Below are positions 49,000 to 59,284 of a stretch of DNA of 64,000 nucleotides, one piece after another. The notes beneath the pieces are model-generated. The model was given only the letters and a program-made list of their open reading frames with translations, was not told the origin of the DNA and ran no database searches. The DNA lies in NCBI GenBank assembly GCA_964023275.1, contig OZ029928.1, positions 17,529,806 through 17,593,805 of the forward strand, given 5' to 3'. Positions within the stretch are counted from its first letter, which is position 1; the number at the start of each line of letters is the position of its first letter. A program made the position numbers and the translations under genes. This DNA comes from Norana najaformis (lineage: Eukaryota; Annelida; Clitellata; Crassiclitellata; Hormogastridae).

Positions 49000-50200
49000 G
49001 CGGAGAATTCGACGGAGTCTTAATTACCTTCAGATGTCGCTAAAGACGACGATGATTAAAATCTCCGGGACGTAATAATACACCCACGTGTTCGTTATAC
49101 GACGCGCAACATTGCGGGCACAGATGAGGACCTCTGCTGTCACTTAGGTCTGTGTTTGTTTAATTTCTATGCAGGACAAGGCTTCGGCTGCACACTAAAG
49201 CTGTCAGATGCTGCGGGTCCCGTGTCGGCGAGATATAGTTAATTGGAGCTAAAGAGATCGAGCAACATGTAGTATCGTTTTCCGATTGTACATGCCGCCC
49301 GGACGGGGAGCCAGTAAATCACGGCTCCCCGAACGGTTGGCGCGCGCACCTGGTCATTAGTATGGCACGTGGTCAGTGTGGTCAAGCGCTGGTCACTTGG
49401 TTTTACGTCGTTGCTGCATTGATGTGTCCCCTCGAGGGAGTCGACGGTAACACCTGGGTGGGATGGGGGCGTAGACAAGGGCGGATTCAGGGGGAACTCG
49501 GTTGTGGCTCCCCCAGCTGATTTAGGGGCCAAGCCATCCAATTTGTCCATCATAGAATGTGTAAAGTAAAAGCGGCTATATTAATAGACTAAGAAATAAA
49601 ATAAAATAAAGTATTGAAAAGTTGAAAATAAATTTTCTCGAGACTTTACTGTTGTCTGGATTCTCAAAAGTCACAAAGGAGTAAAAGATTATCAAAATTT
49701 TCCGACTTCATATTGAACGGTCAGTATTTGGTTATGGTAAAATTTGATTAAGCTAAAATGTAATAATGAAACAATTGGTAATATAAAACTTGGCAATGGT
49801 AAAATTTAGTGTGGGTAAAATTTTATTAAGAAAATATTCAGTAATAGTAAAACTTGGGATTGGTAAGACGTGGCAAAGGCAAACTGTGGTAAACTATGTT
49901 AATGCTAAAATTTGGTAATTGGTAAACTATGGTAATGCTAAAATTTGGTAATTGGTCTAAAATTTGGTAATTGGTATGATGTGGTGAAGGTAAAATTTTG
50001 GTAAAGGTATCATTTGGCAATGGAAAAATATGATAAAGGTAATATCTGGCAATAGTAAAATTTGGAATTGCTAAGATGTGGTAAAAGTAACATTTGGCAA
50101 AATATGTAATGATAAAATCTGAGATTGGTATGACGTGGTAAGGGTGAAATTTGGTAAAATATGTAATGCTAAAATTTAGCTCCTTTCGTGAATGTCTGGA
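49000..50200. other. Repeat-rich stretch, no gene seen
   Basis: 49430-49540 holds a ggcggattcagggggaactc-type repeat end. 49720-50180 is made of degenerate (g)gtaaaatttggtaat units, about 15-25 bp each. Open frames here do not resemble proteins. Confidence 0.5.
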
Positions 50201-50470
50201 TCCGCCGTGGTCGAGGCCCCTAACGGTAATTCGTACGGATCGATGCGGCCAAGTCTCGTTTGTCCTTAGAGGCTGAGGCGCGGTCGTGGTCGACGAGATC
50301 TCGCCGGATTTCGCGAGATCTCGCTTTATCGACGCGCATGCGTCGAGCTTCAGATTTGCTACATCGGGGCAAATACGATTACTGCGCCGGCCGGTGAGGA
50401 ACTGATACATAAGGAGTAGCAAGGAGTGGCAGGGAAGCAGTTCTACGTGAAGTCTTCTTCTTCTTTAAAG
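50200..50470 (+). promoter_or_regulatory. CpG-rich region, possible promoter and leader exon of the RFamide gene
   Basis: Dense CpG with gagatctcgccgga and cgcgagatctcg, the latter a TCTCGCGAGA-like palindromic element. Then cttctttaaag|gtgcgt resembles a splice donor near 50469. The RFamide precursor's first coding exon has an acceptor in front of its ATG, so an upstream leader exon is required. Linking the two is inference. Confidence 0.3.
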
Positions 50471-50499
50471 GTGCGTTGATGAATTTCTGAGATTGTTTT

Positions 50500-50950
50500 T
50501 TTTCTGCCGTCAATGCTCGTGACAAAAGTTGCTTTTGAGATTTACTTAAAGTGGTCTTGTAAATGTTGCCTTTGAAGTGTAACTGCAGAATTTTTAAAGA
50601 TAAACTTTTAAAATGCAATTTTAGAGTCGTCTGTTAGTAAGACGTTACCCTCTGAAGTATGACTAAATCGTCTTCTAGTAGGAAATTGCTTTTGCAGTAA
50701 GACCAAAGTCGTGTTTAGTAAGATGTTATCTTTGAAAGTGTAGTTGGAATTGTGCCTTTTCTAATAAGTTACCTTTGAAGTGTAATTGGAATTGTCTCTT
50801 TGTAAGAAGTTACCTTTGAAGTGTAACGAGACTTTTCTTTTACCAAGAAGCTTAGGTGAGACCGTCTTATACATAAAATAACCCGTTAAAGTATAACTAT
50901 AGTCGTTTATTAATTAAAAGTTGCCTTTGAAGTTCAACGGATGACGCATT
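50500..50950. repeat. Degenerate tandem repeat, about 55-65 bp
   Basis: Units contain (a)gttacctttgaagtgtaac and attgtctctt-like parts. At least seven diverged copies are visible. Confidence 0.65.
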
Positions 50951-51164
50951 GTCGGTGAAAGCAAGCTATCGGAATTGATCAGACAAACTTAAAAACGGAA
51001 AGTGGTATGCGCTAAAACGGAAGCAGTATCTTGCTAGACCTTCCTGAAACTGTTCCACGACTAGAAATCTTTTTCTCAAATTCATCCTGGCTCAATAGCT
51101 TTATTCGCCATGCGATGTTAGGCCTAAAATGTATAAATGAAAATGTTTTCCTTTAAATATAAAT

Positions 51165-51420
51165 GTTAATGTACACGTTTTTCTAGAGCGACCGTATGGC
51201 CCCGACCCTGCTAATTTTTGTAATGAATTAATCGGGTGAGATCCTTCACCACCGCTGTCCGTTTGAATTGACGCCACGCCATTTAAGGTCCCCGTGTACA
51301 GACACTGCTAGCTCTTTAGCGAGGGTATGGTCTCGACTCTGCTATTTCAATTTTCAATGAAATAATCAGGTGAAATCCTTTGCCATCGCTGCCCGTTTGA
51401 ATAGGTGGCGAGAAAGATTA
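51165..51420 (-). repeat. SINE family 1, two partial copies
   Basis: One copy runs from aatgtacacgtttttctagagcg to gacactgctagct and a second partial copy follows at 51315-51410. Confidence 0.75.
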
Positions 51421-51884
51421 GAAGGGGAGGAATCAGGAGAGGGCTGTTTGCAGTTTTGAATGCAAAAGTCCCAACGCAGAAACTGCAAGAAGAGCCGAAC
51501 TGGAGACTGGAAAGCTGATAGCATGTTGTCAAATAGCTGTCAGTTGGGATTTCCATAGAATTTAGACCGGACTCACAATGGAGTTTGGCTTAGACAGCCA
51601 TTTTGCTTCGAAGCGAGCATCGAATGATGCCTTGAGCATTATTACAGTGGCGCTCGGGGCCTATCAGAATAGGGGCCAGCAGGGCCATTTGAGAAGCGGC
51701 ATCAGGTTTTGAAATGTTTGCATGTTATAAACTATTACTATTTATTTCTCCTTTTATGTATTATAATTCAAAACTGCGACTTGGTAACCTCATGTTGTGC
51801 ATTCTTTGAGATTGGGGACTCGAATTTACGGATCTCTCTGTCTTTGAAAGGCCCTGGTGTCGCTATAGAAGTTCTTAGAATAGA

Positions 51885-52305
51885 TTAGAATTAATGATAA
51901 TTTTGGAACTTCTATACGTACAGTAGATTAGAATTGATGATAATTTTGGAACTTCTATACGTACAGTAGATTAGAATTGATGATAATTTTGGAACTTCTA
52001 TACGTACAGTAGATTAGAATTGATGATAATTTTGGAACTTCTATACGTACAGTAGATTAGAATTGATGATAATTTTGGAACTTCTATACGTACAGTAGAT
52101 TAGAATTGATGATAATTTTGGAACTTCTATACGTACAGTAGATTAGAATTGATGATAATTTTGGAACTTCTATACGTACAGTAGATTAGAATTGATGATA
52201 ATTTTGGAACTTCTATACGTACAGTAGATTAGAATTGATGATATTTTGGGAACTTCTATACTTATAGTAGAATAGAATTAATGATAATTTGGAACTTCTA
52301 TCCTG
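51885..52305. repeat. 43-bp satellite, about 9-10 copies
   Basis: The unit gtagattagaattgatgata + attttggaacttctatacgt + aca is nearly identical across copies. It adjoins a family 5 SINE tail (cgctatagaagttcttagaa at 51854-51875) whose inverted form is contained in the unit. It ends 150 bp before the RFamide gene's first coding exon. Confidence 0.95.
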
Positions 52306-52451
52306 CCACTGTAATAATGTAAATTTTGAACTTAGAACGCAGAAGTGAAAGCTAGATGGGTTAACAAAATGCAGTTGGCACTACTCCAAACCGCAGCGAC
52401 AGGGCTATCAAGCCGAAAATTGAAGTTTCTGTTATTTTTCCAGCAAAAAAC

Positions 52452-55400
52452 ATGACTGTAACGATGCTACCTCAGGCGTTCCTGATGGTCGCCATCTTAA
52501 TTGTTGCCTGTCCACGACTTTTCAACGGACTACGTTTCACTGACGTCATCGACAAAGACTTTAGCAAAATGGCGAGACAACGCTTTCCAGACTTATCTCA
52601 GATCGATCGTTCTATCAGGAACAGTCCAGGTTAGAGTCAAATTATTATCACTGAAAATGTGTTGGTTAACGGCTACGCATTATAGAAAAACCAGAGCACC
52701 ATGTTGCAACAAGGTGGTCTATCGGTAACGCGTTTGGTCAATGATCATGCGGTTGCAGGTTCGACTCCGTTAACGACCCTGGGCAAGTTGTTTGCGCACA
52801 CCGTGCCTCTGTCACCAAGCAGTAGAATTTGATACCGGCGTAAGCTGGGAAGTAAAAGGCAAGACTTGCAATGGGCACTGGCCCTGTGTCCAGGACCTCG
52901 GGATTCGTTCACTGCTGAATTAAGGGCCTAAGAAAAGGAAATGATCGCCTCCCCTACGTCTCACTTGTGGGATATGGGATACTTTACATAGGCTGGGAAG
53001 TAAGTGGCAAGTCCTGCGATGCACTGGCCCCGTGTCCAGGACCTTGGGATTCGTCCATTGCCGGCTCAAGGGCCTAGAAAAGGAAATGAGCACCTCCCCT
53101 ACGTCTCATTTCTGAGATATGGAATTCTTTACAATGTAATGTAGTGTTGGGTGGTATCTGATGCAATGTAAATGTAAATCTTCAAAATTTTCTATGCGCC
53201 ACACAAAACCTGCGTCAGGGAGACCAGCCTATTCACCGGCTCTCAGCGTTATCGTGAGACAGATGGTTAGCTACATCGGTTAACGCGTACGTCAAGTCGC
53301 CTCTGAGCGTGAGGACGCCGGTTCGCATACCGATAGTGGCTTATATCAGAGATTTGAACCTCGGGCTAGCACGGTCCGTACACGGGGACCTTAAATGGCG
53401 TGGGGCCCATTCAAACGGGCAGCGGTGGTGAAGGATCTCTCACCCGATTAATTCATTAAAAAATGAGCAGGGTCGAGGCCATACGGTCGTTATAGAAAAA
53501 CGTGTACATTTACGTTTACATTACATACTGATACTGACATTATTTGTATTATTCTAAAAGACAATGGAATTATTAGCTCTGCTAGCGTAGTGAGCTCCTC
53601 TGATTAGATTCTCTTTAAGCGTCGCTACATAAATTTCCGCTTACAGTTACAATTACAATTCCTCTGGTACAACATAGATTTCGTGGGAGCGCTGATAGAA
53701 GCGATCCGACTGAAGGATGCTTACGGTTCCAGTCCATCCTCTTCCTCTGCTGCCGCAGCCGTTCAGGACGGATACGACGACATCCACCCAGAGGATGGAG
53801 GAATGCCAGACGACGCTGCTTCCTCCGCATCCTCCTCTGCCTCTGCACCTGCCTTAAGGACGCCGGAGGACAGAACGATGGTTCGAAGAACTGGACCTTC
53901 TGGTTGGCCGTCCGATCATACATTAGTTCCTTCGTTCGTTAATTCATTAATTCGTTAATTCGTTAATTCGTTAATTCATTAATTCGTTAATTCATTAATT
54001 AGTTAATTAGTTAATTAGTTAATTCGTTAATTCGTTAATTCGTTAATTCGTTAATTCGTTAATTCGTTAATTCGTTAATTCATTAATTCGTTAATTCATT
54101 AATTCGTTAATTCATTAATTCGTTAATTCATTAATTCGTTAATTCGTTAATTCGTTAATTCATTAATTCATTAATTCATTAATTCATTAATTCATTAATT
54201 CATTAATTCATTAATTCATTAATTCATTAATTCATTAATTCATTAATTCATTAATTCGTTAATTCGTTAATTCATTAATTCATTAATTCATTAATTCATT
54301 AATTCGTTAATTCGTTAATTCGTTAATTCGTTAATTCGTTAATTCGTTAATTCATTAATTCGTTCATTCGATAATTCATTAATTCATTTGTTCATTCGTT
54401 CATTCATTACTATTAAGTAAATAAGCAAGTAAGTAAGTAGGTAGGTAAGGTAATAAGTAAGTAAGGAAGGAAGGAATGATCTAACGAACGAACGAAGGTA
54501 GGAAAAACGGAAGGAAGGAATGAAGGAAAGAAGGAAGGACGCAAGGAAGAAATGAAGGAAGGAAGCAAGCAAGGAATTATGGAAAGAAAGAAGGAAGAAA
54601 TTAAGGAAGAAATTAAGGAAGGAAGAAATGACGGAAGGAAGGAAGGAAGAAAGATAGATAGAAAGCAAGAAAAAAGGAGGAAGATATTAGCATTATCGCT
54701 GTCAGCATTAGCATAACCATATTCCTTTCGTCATCGTCATCGTCATCGTCGTCATCGTCATAGTGGTCGTCGTGTTCATTATAGAATTATCACCGGATGC
54801 AGACGATATAGTGTTTCCGCCACTGATATCGAGAACATGATGCTAGATAGGACACGACACTACGAATTAGGATAAAAACGGTGAAGCCTAATCCACTTCC
54901 GGGCAACATTATCCCTTTCTCTAAAAATTTAAGTCCTTGTGCAGTGGGAAAGTTTCCCTCGAAGTTGTATGCGAACTGGATCTACAGGTTGGGTAACCCC
55001 CTGTCGATTCTCTATACGACACGGTCCGTACACGGGGACCTCAAATGGTGTGGCGCCCATTCAAAGGGGCAGCGGTGGTGAAGGATCTCACCCGATAAAT
55101 TCATTGAAAAATAAGCAGGGTCGAGGCCATACGGTCGCTATAGAAAAACGTCTACATTTACAATGACCTTATGAACTTGACAGAATTTATTGAAATTTGT
55201 ATACACTTATGGGCTTTGCATGTATGTAAGTACGTGTGATCGTAATCGTAAGCTCAAGATTTATACAGCGCCCAAAGAACGCCAAATCGCGGGAACCAGC
55301 TTATTCCCAGGCGTTCAATAAAAACAAAATCGATAGGCAGGAAGGGTTCGATTCCAGGTGTAGGTTTACTTGAGCGACCGCGTGCAAAACGTTGTCCCTG

Positions 55401-57579
55401 GTAAGTTATCGAAGAGTTCATTGGGTGAGATCCTTCCACGTGAATGAACGCCATGCCATTACTAAGTACTAGCTACCCCAAGATGCATTATCTCTGAAAT
55501 ACAAACTTAATTACGAGAGCTATGCGAACCAGATACCTCTTGCGCAGAGACGCCGCGACGTAACGCTATTACCGAAGGAGCTATGCGGGCCAATTCGTTG
55601 GTTCATAAGGTGTATGCCATTATCCATTGTTTTTCGCATAATATCTGAAAGAACAGGTGAGAAAAGATCCAGTTTCCTGGCGCTACAACATTTAATTCTG
55701 CATTACAGTCAAACACGAATAACGTGAAAGCTACGGCCGAGTTGATATCTAGGGCGGATCCGAGTTGAAATCAAGGGCAGATACATGGAAGGGCAGTGCG
55801 GTCATGCAGCCCTTATTTGATATAGGGGTAGCCACGCCATTGAATTGTCCCTAACTGGACTGGTTTTGGGGAGGATTGTACACTACCAAGATGGCGTTTG
55901 GATACTTTAAAACAATTGAAAAAATGGAAGAGTACATAGAAAAAATAGGAAAAGAAAAACGGAAAAGTACATGGAGAAAATAGGAAAGAAAAAATGGAAA
56001 AGTACATGAAGAAAATAGGAAAAGAAAAAATGGAAAAGTACGTGAAGAAAATAGGAAAAGAAAAAATGGAAAAGTACATGGAGAAATTAGGGAAAATGTG
56101 TGAATAGAGAAAGAGAAGTTAAAGCAAATTGCCATGGATATCGAGAAAAGATCGAAAGAGCTGAAAATGTTTTCTTATAGGAGGCTGTTGCCCAGATAAG
56201 GTCCTCCGAATTCATGGACAGTTGAAAGTGGTCTTAGGTGGTCCCCATATATTACAGCGACTTGGAGAAGTCACGGAAACAAATTCTTTACCTTACCGTC
56301 TCTCTTCTACCGTGGTAAATTCGCCCTATTTGTAATCTGTAATCCCTTCTTCCGCTTATCTCTCTCCCTTCTCCAATCCCAAACATCACCCCCCCCATAG
56401 CAGCCACGCTGTCTCTCCATCGGACTTTTGGATCTTTACATGGAACCGGACCCTTTTTGCCTATCGATTTTGTCTTGACTAAGCGTCCGTGAATAAGCTG
56501 GTTCCCGCAGCGCGGCTTTCGTTGGGCGCTGTAGAAATCTCGGAATTACGATTACGATTACGATTACGAACCGCCACTGGTTGTTACGATGTCTATACTA
56601 GACCATTCTGCGGAGACAAAGACGGTATAGTAATCTTGGTTCTGCTGTATATTCAGCAGTCCAATTCAATTATGATTCATTTAGCGCCTGTCTTAGCGAC
56701 GCCTGAGGCGTACGCTCCATGACATTAGCTCGATGTGCAGGCTACTGAGCCTGGCTGGTCCTACACTATCCCTGGTTTGCCTCTGTCCGTGCCTATGTCC
56801 GTGTCTTTGTATGTTCAAGCCCTTGTCTCTTTCACTGTCTCTCTCCTTGTCTCTGGCGATATATAAAGAAAACCTTGACTCTGACGACCTATTTTGGTGA
56901 TCGGATTTTTCTATATATTTTTCTTTGCTGATGTCTAGTTATTTTATACAGTTAAGCTATTTGTTTTATATAGTTAAATTATTTATTTTATTTACCCCGT
57001 TTGAAACCGTTAATTAAAATGTTTGCTTTAACCTGTTGGGGAAACTCAGTGGCGTATCCCATATTAAATTAATGCATGGCCTGTTTGGCTCGGTCTGGAT
57101 CCGCCCTTCGTTGTATTATTTTTATGTATTATTTATTTAGTTTACACTGCTATTGTTCTTTTGATGTTGTTCTGTCGCTCTTCCCCCTATTGTTATTCTT
57201 CCGTTGTTTTTATCCATTGTCTTTGTTCCGTTGTTTATGTCCTATTGTTATCATTCTACTTTTATTTTTCCATTGTTATTGTTCTGCTCGAACCCTTTTG
57301 CCTATCGATTTTCTTTTGACTGAGCGCCTGTGAATAAGCTGGTCCCCGCGACGTGGCTTTCGTTGGGCGCTGTAGAAATCTCGGAATTACGATTATGATT
57401 ACGATTCTGTTGCTGGTATGGTCTTTTTACTCTATTGTTATTATTTTCTTTTAATTGCAGCAAAATCGCGTCGGGGCGATGTGTCCGTATCGCAGTTGGC
57501 GGAACTGCTAAACACCCTCAAATCGCGGGGTACGGACGAAGGTGGTCTGCCACCTCTGCAGAGCCTACGCTTCGGATAA
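52452..57579 (+). CDS. RFamide prohormone, QRFP/26RFa-like
   Basis: Exon 1 (52452-52629) follows TTATTTTTCCAG and encodes a signal peptide, MTVTMLPQAFLMVAILIVAC then PRLFNG, plus about 33 residues; it ends in phase 1. Exon 2 (53678 to about 53902) gives DFVGALIEAIRLKDAYG, then an acidic Ser/Ala-rich spacer and VRR. Its donor (G|GTTGGC) is weak and uncertain. Exon 3 (57461-57579) follows TTTTAATTGCAG and reads AKSRR, then GDVSVSQLAELLNTLKSR, GTDEGGLPPLQSLRFG and stop. Cleavage after KSRR and amidation at the terminal Gly would release a 33-residue RFamide. LAELLN..(K)SR..GG....RFG parallels human QRFP LAEELNGYSRKKGGFSFRFG. Exon 2 is phase 1-1, so the precursor is open with it (173 aa) or without it (98 aa). 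Such peptides act on QRFP/NPFF-type GPCRs. The exact family is inference. Confidence 0.72.
52710..53125 (+). repeat. Dimeric SINE, family 3
   Basis: Same structure as 43659-44090, with head gtggtctatcggtaacgcgt and gcggttgcaggttcgactcc (B box), in intron 1 of the RFamide gene. Confidence 0.87.
53265..53515 (+). repeat. tRNA-derived SINE, family 1 (best copy)
   Basis: Head: gatggttagctacatcggtt (A-box part) and ggacgccggttcgcataccg (B-box part), about 45 bp apart. Body: cgggctagcacggtccgtac, ggcgtggggcccattcaaac and gcagggtcgaggccatacgg. Tail: gtgtacatttacgtttacat. Other copies are at 2925, 3895, 6490, 8287, 16775, 16870, 36120, 37840, 38050, 39200, 51165, 55015 and 58550. Confidence 0.9.
53925..54400. 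repeat. 8-bp repeat (ttaattcg/ttaattca)n
   Basis: About 58 copies with two unit types that alternate in blocks. It begins about 20 bp after the presumed donor of the RFamide gene's exon 2. Confidence 0.97.
54420..54680. repeat. (aagg/aagt)n purine-rich microsatellite
   Basis: gtaagtaag then ggaaggaagaaa tracts. The Phe/Leu/Ser frame on the minus strand is an artefact. Confidence 0.95.
55015..55165 (+). repeat. SINE family 1 copy
   Basis: From acacggtccgtacacgggga to gaggccatacggtcgctata. A family A copy follows at 55240-55360. Confidence 0.85.
55925..56100. repeat. About 37-bp tandem repeat
   Basis: Five units of the form aaaatggaaaagtacatg + (a/g)agaaaatagg. The Phe/Ser/Pro frames on the minus strand are artefacts. 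Confidence 0.92.
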
Positions 57580-57690
57580 GCACAGTTCATTCGCTAGAGG
57601 GCAACGACAGAAGCGGCACGCTATCTTCCGAATCAAAGTCGAACTAATAACTTGTCGTTTTATCCTAAATTTATATAGTTATGTGTGGAA

Positions 57691-57708
57691 AATAAAAGCA
57701 AAATAAAA
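57691..57708 (+). terminator. Poly(A) signal of the RFamide gene
   Basis: Two AATAAA motifs within aataaaagcaaaataaaa lie about 112 bp after the TAA stop at 57577-57579. Confidence 0.6.
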
Positions 57709-58089
57709 ACTCAAGAGCACCTCAGTGGAGCCTCGCCGAATAATTTATCACCCAGTCCTTGTAAAGTAAAGTATGGCAAGGTAAGGTAAGGGGTAAGAGA
57801 AAGAAGGCAAGGATAAGCACAGTTCATTAAGGAGGCAGGGAGACAGTCTATGCCTCGGTTGCTTTTTTGAAATTATATTGTGAATTTAATTTTCTTGGTT
57901 TCTGGTTTAATTATTAAAAGTTTACAGTAATTAAGTTCGCTAAAATTGTCTGGGTTTGACTAAGATATATCGCTTTTCAATTTCTCTTGTTTATATTTCG
58001 ATAAAATTGTTTTTTTATCGAACACCCTATATTATCGCTCGATGTTTTTACGCTGTTCTCGGCAGATGTTGGGTTGGCTTCGCTCAAGT

Positions 58090-58195
58090 TCCCTCCACTT
58101 CTCTATAATTGTCTGGGTATATTTTGTATCTAAAATTCTTGAACGGGTAGTTTTGAATCGTATGCAAGCTCACATATGTACCATCAGAAGCCACG
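58090..58195 (+). mobile_element. LINE reverse-transcriptase fragment
   Basis: A short frame reads FVSKILERVVLNRMQAHI. This matches the conserved SNLPFLSKxLERVVxxxLxxH block at the start of CR1/Jockey-type RT domains. About 35 residues remain. Confidence 0.65.
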
Positions 58196-58549
58196 ACATT
58201 AGCGCATTTAAAAAAAAGAAACATCGTTTTGGGGTACTCTATCACAGCTATTCATTATGTTTATTCCACATTTTTACCAACAGAAAAACAAAAATATTTC
58301 CTATGAGAAAACACGGGTGCATTGTTTTCAAGTGCAAAACTCACAAAATTAAACGAAGCAGTGGTTGCTAACCTCAAACTGCTAGAGCTACATAAGTCAT
58401 AATTCCTGCAATGCACACAGTGAAATTTTTGATGTTAACAAGGAACCAGCGTCAAAATAGGTCCAGAACAGCACATGGAACCAGCCCCCCGTCGCTGGGC
58501 CAATTATAAGTTTAAAATACTCACAAAACAAGAGATTTCTAGATACATA

Positions 58550-58690
58550 GCTACATGGGGACCTTAAATGGCGTCGCGCCCATTCAAACGGGCAGAGATG
58601 GCGAAGGAGCTCACCCGATAAATTCAGTGAAAAATGAGCAGAGTCGAGGCCATACGGTCGCTATAGAAAACCAGGCACATTTACATTAAA
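58550..58690 (+). repeat. SINE family 1 copy
   Basis: From acatggggaccttaaatggc to gaggccatacggtcgctata. The stretch from 58700 to 59280 shows an acctcacaaaagcgctgcct tail module near 58815 and no gene. It lies downstream of the MNS1 stop. Confidence 0.85.
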
Positions 58691-59284
58691 GTATCGACAC
58701 TTTATGGAATATTTCACACACTGCCAAATCTGTACTGCTGCGTTGGCATCAAGTCTTGTTCATTTAGAAACAAAATATGTTTATATATCTACACTCTTAA
58801 CACAGTGTCTTCTGAGTACCTCACAAAAGCGCTGCCTACGCTAGCGTTAACGACGTTAAAAGTCACAAAGAACAGAAGTTTGTATGAAACGGAGCCCAAC
58901 CAACAGATTTTAAGTTTTAAATGTAACTTTACCTTCTTTAAACAGTGTATTTTAAGTCAAATTCTATATAAATAATTAGAACAAATGCATCAAATTCTGA
59001 TTCCAAAACCTAAACTCAAGAAGTGGCATGAAATTTTAATTCTATGATTAACAGAATCGGGGCATTAACTTCCGGTTCTATAAACAGATCCAGTACGCTC
59101 CGGTCCAGTTCGAAAAACAGAACCAGCGACGTTGAGGATAAATTTTCACAGGGTAATTTTGGGTGGATCGTAAAGAGGCTGCACAATGCGCCAGTGGTAG
59201 GGGATAATTTGTCACAGGTTAAGTTATATTTCCTTGTGAAGTGTTTTCACAAGAGGGCAGACAGGTTTATCCTACAGTCGAAGG

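Noticed and set aside
49239-49553. 104-residue minus-strand frame
   Set aside because: Low-complexity Pro/Thr-rich translation of a repeat end seen again near 55740; no splice or domain evidence.
53615-53923. 102-residue minus-strand frame
   Set aside because: It is the antisense of the RFamide precursor's putative exon 2 and continues into a SINE tail.
54384-54668. Phe/Leu/Ser-rich membrane-like frame
   Set aside because: Translation of an aagg microsatellite.
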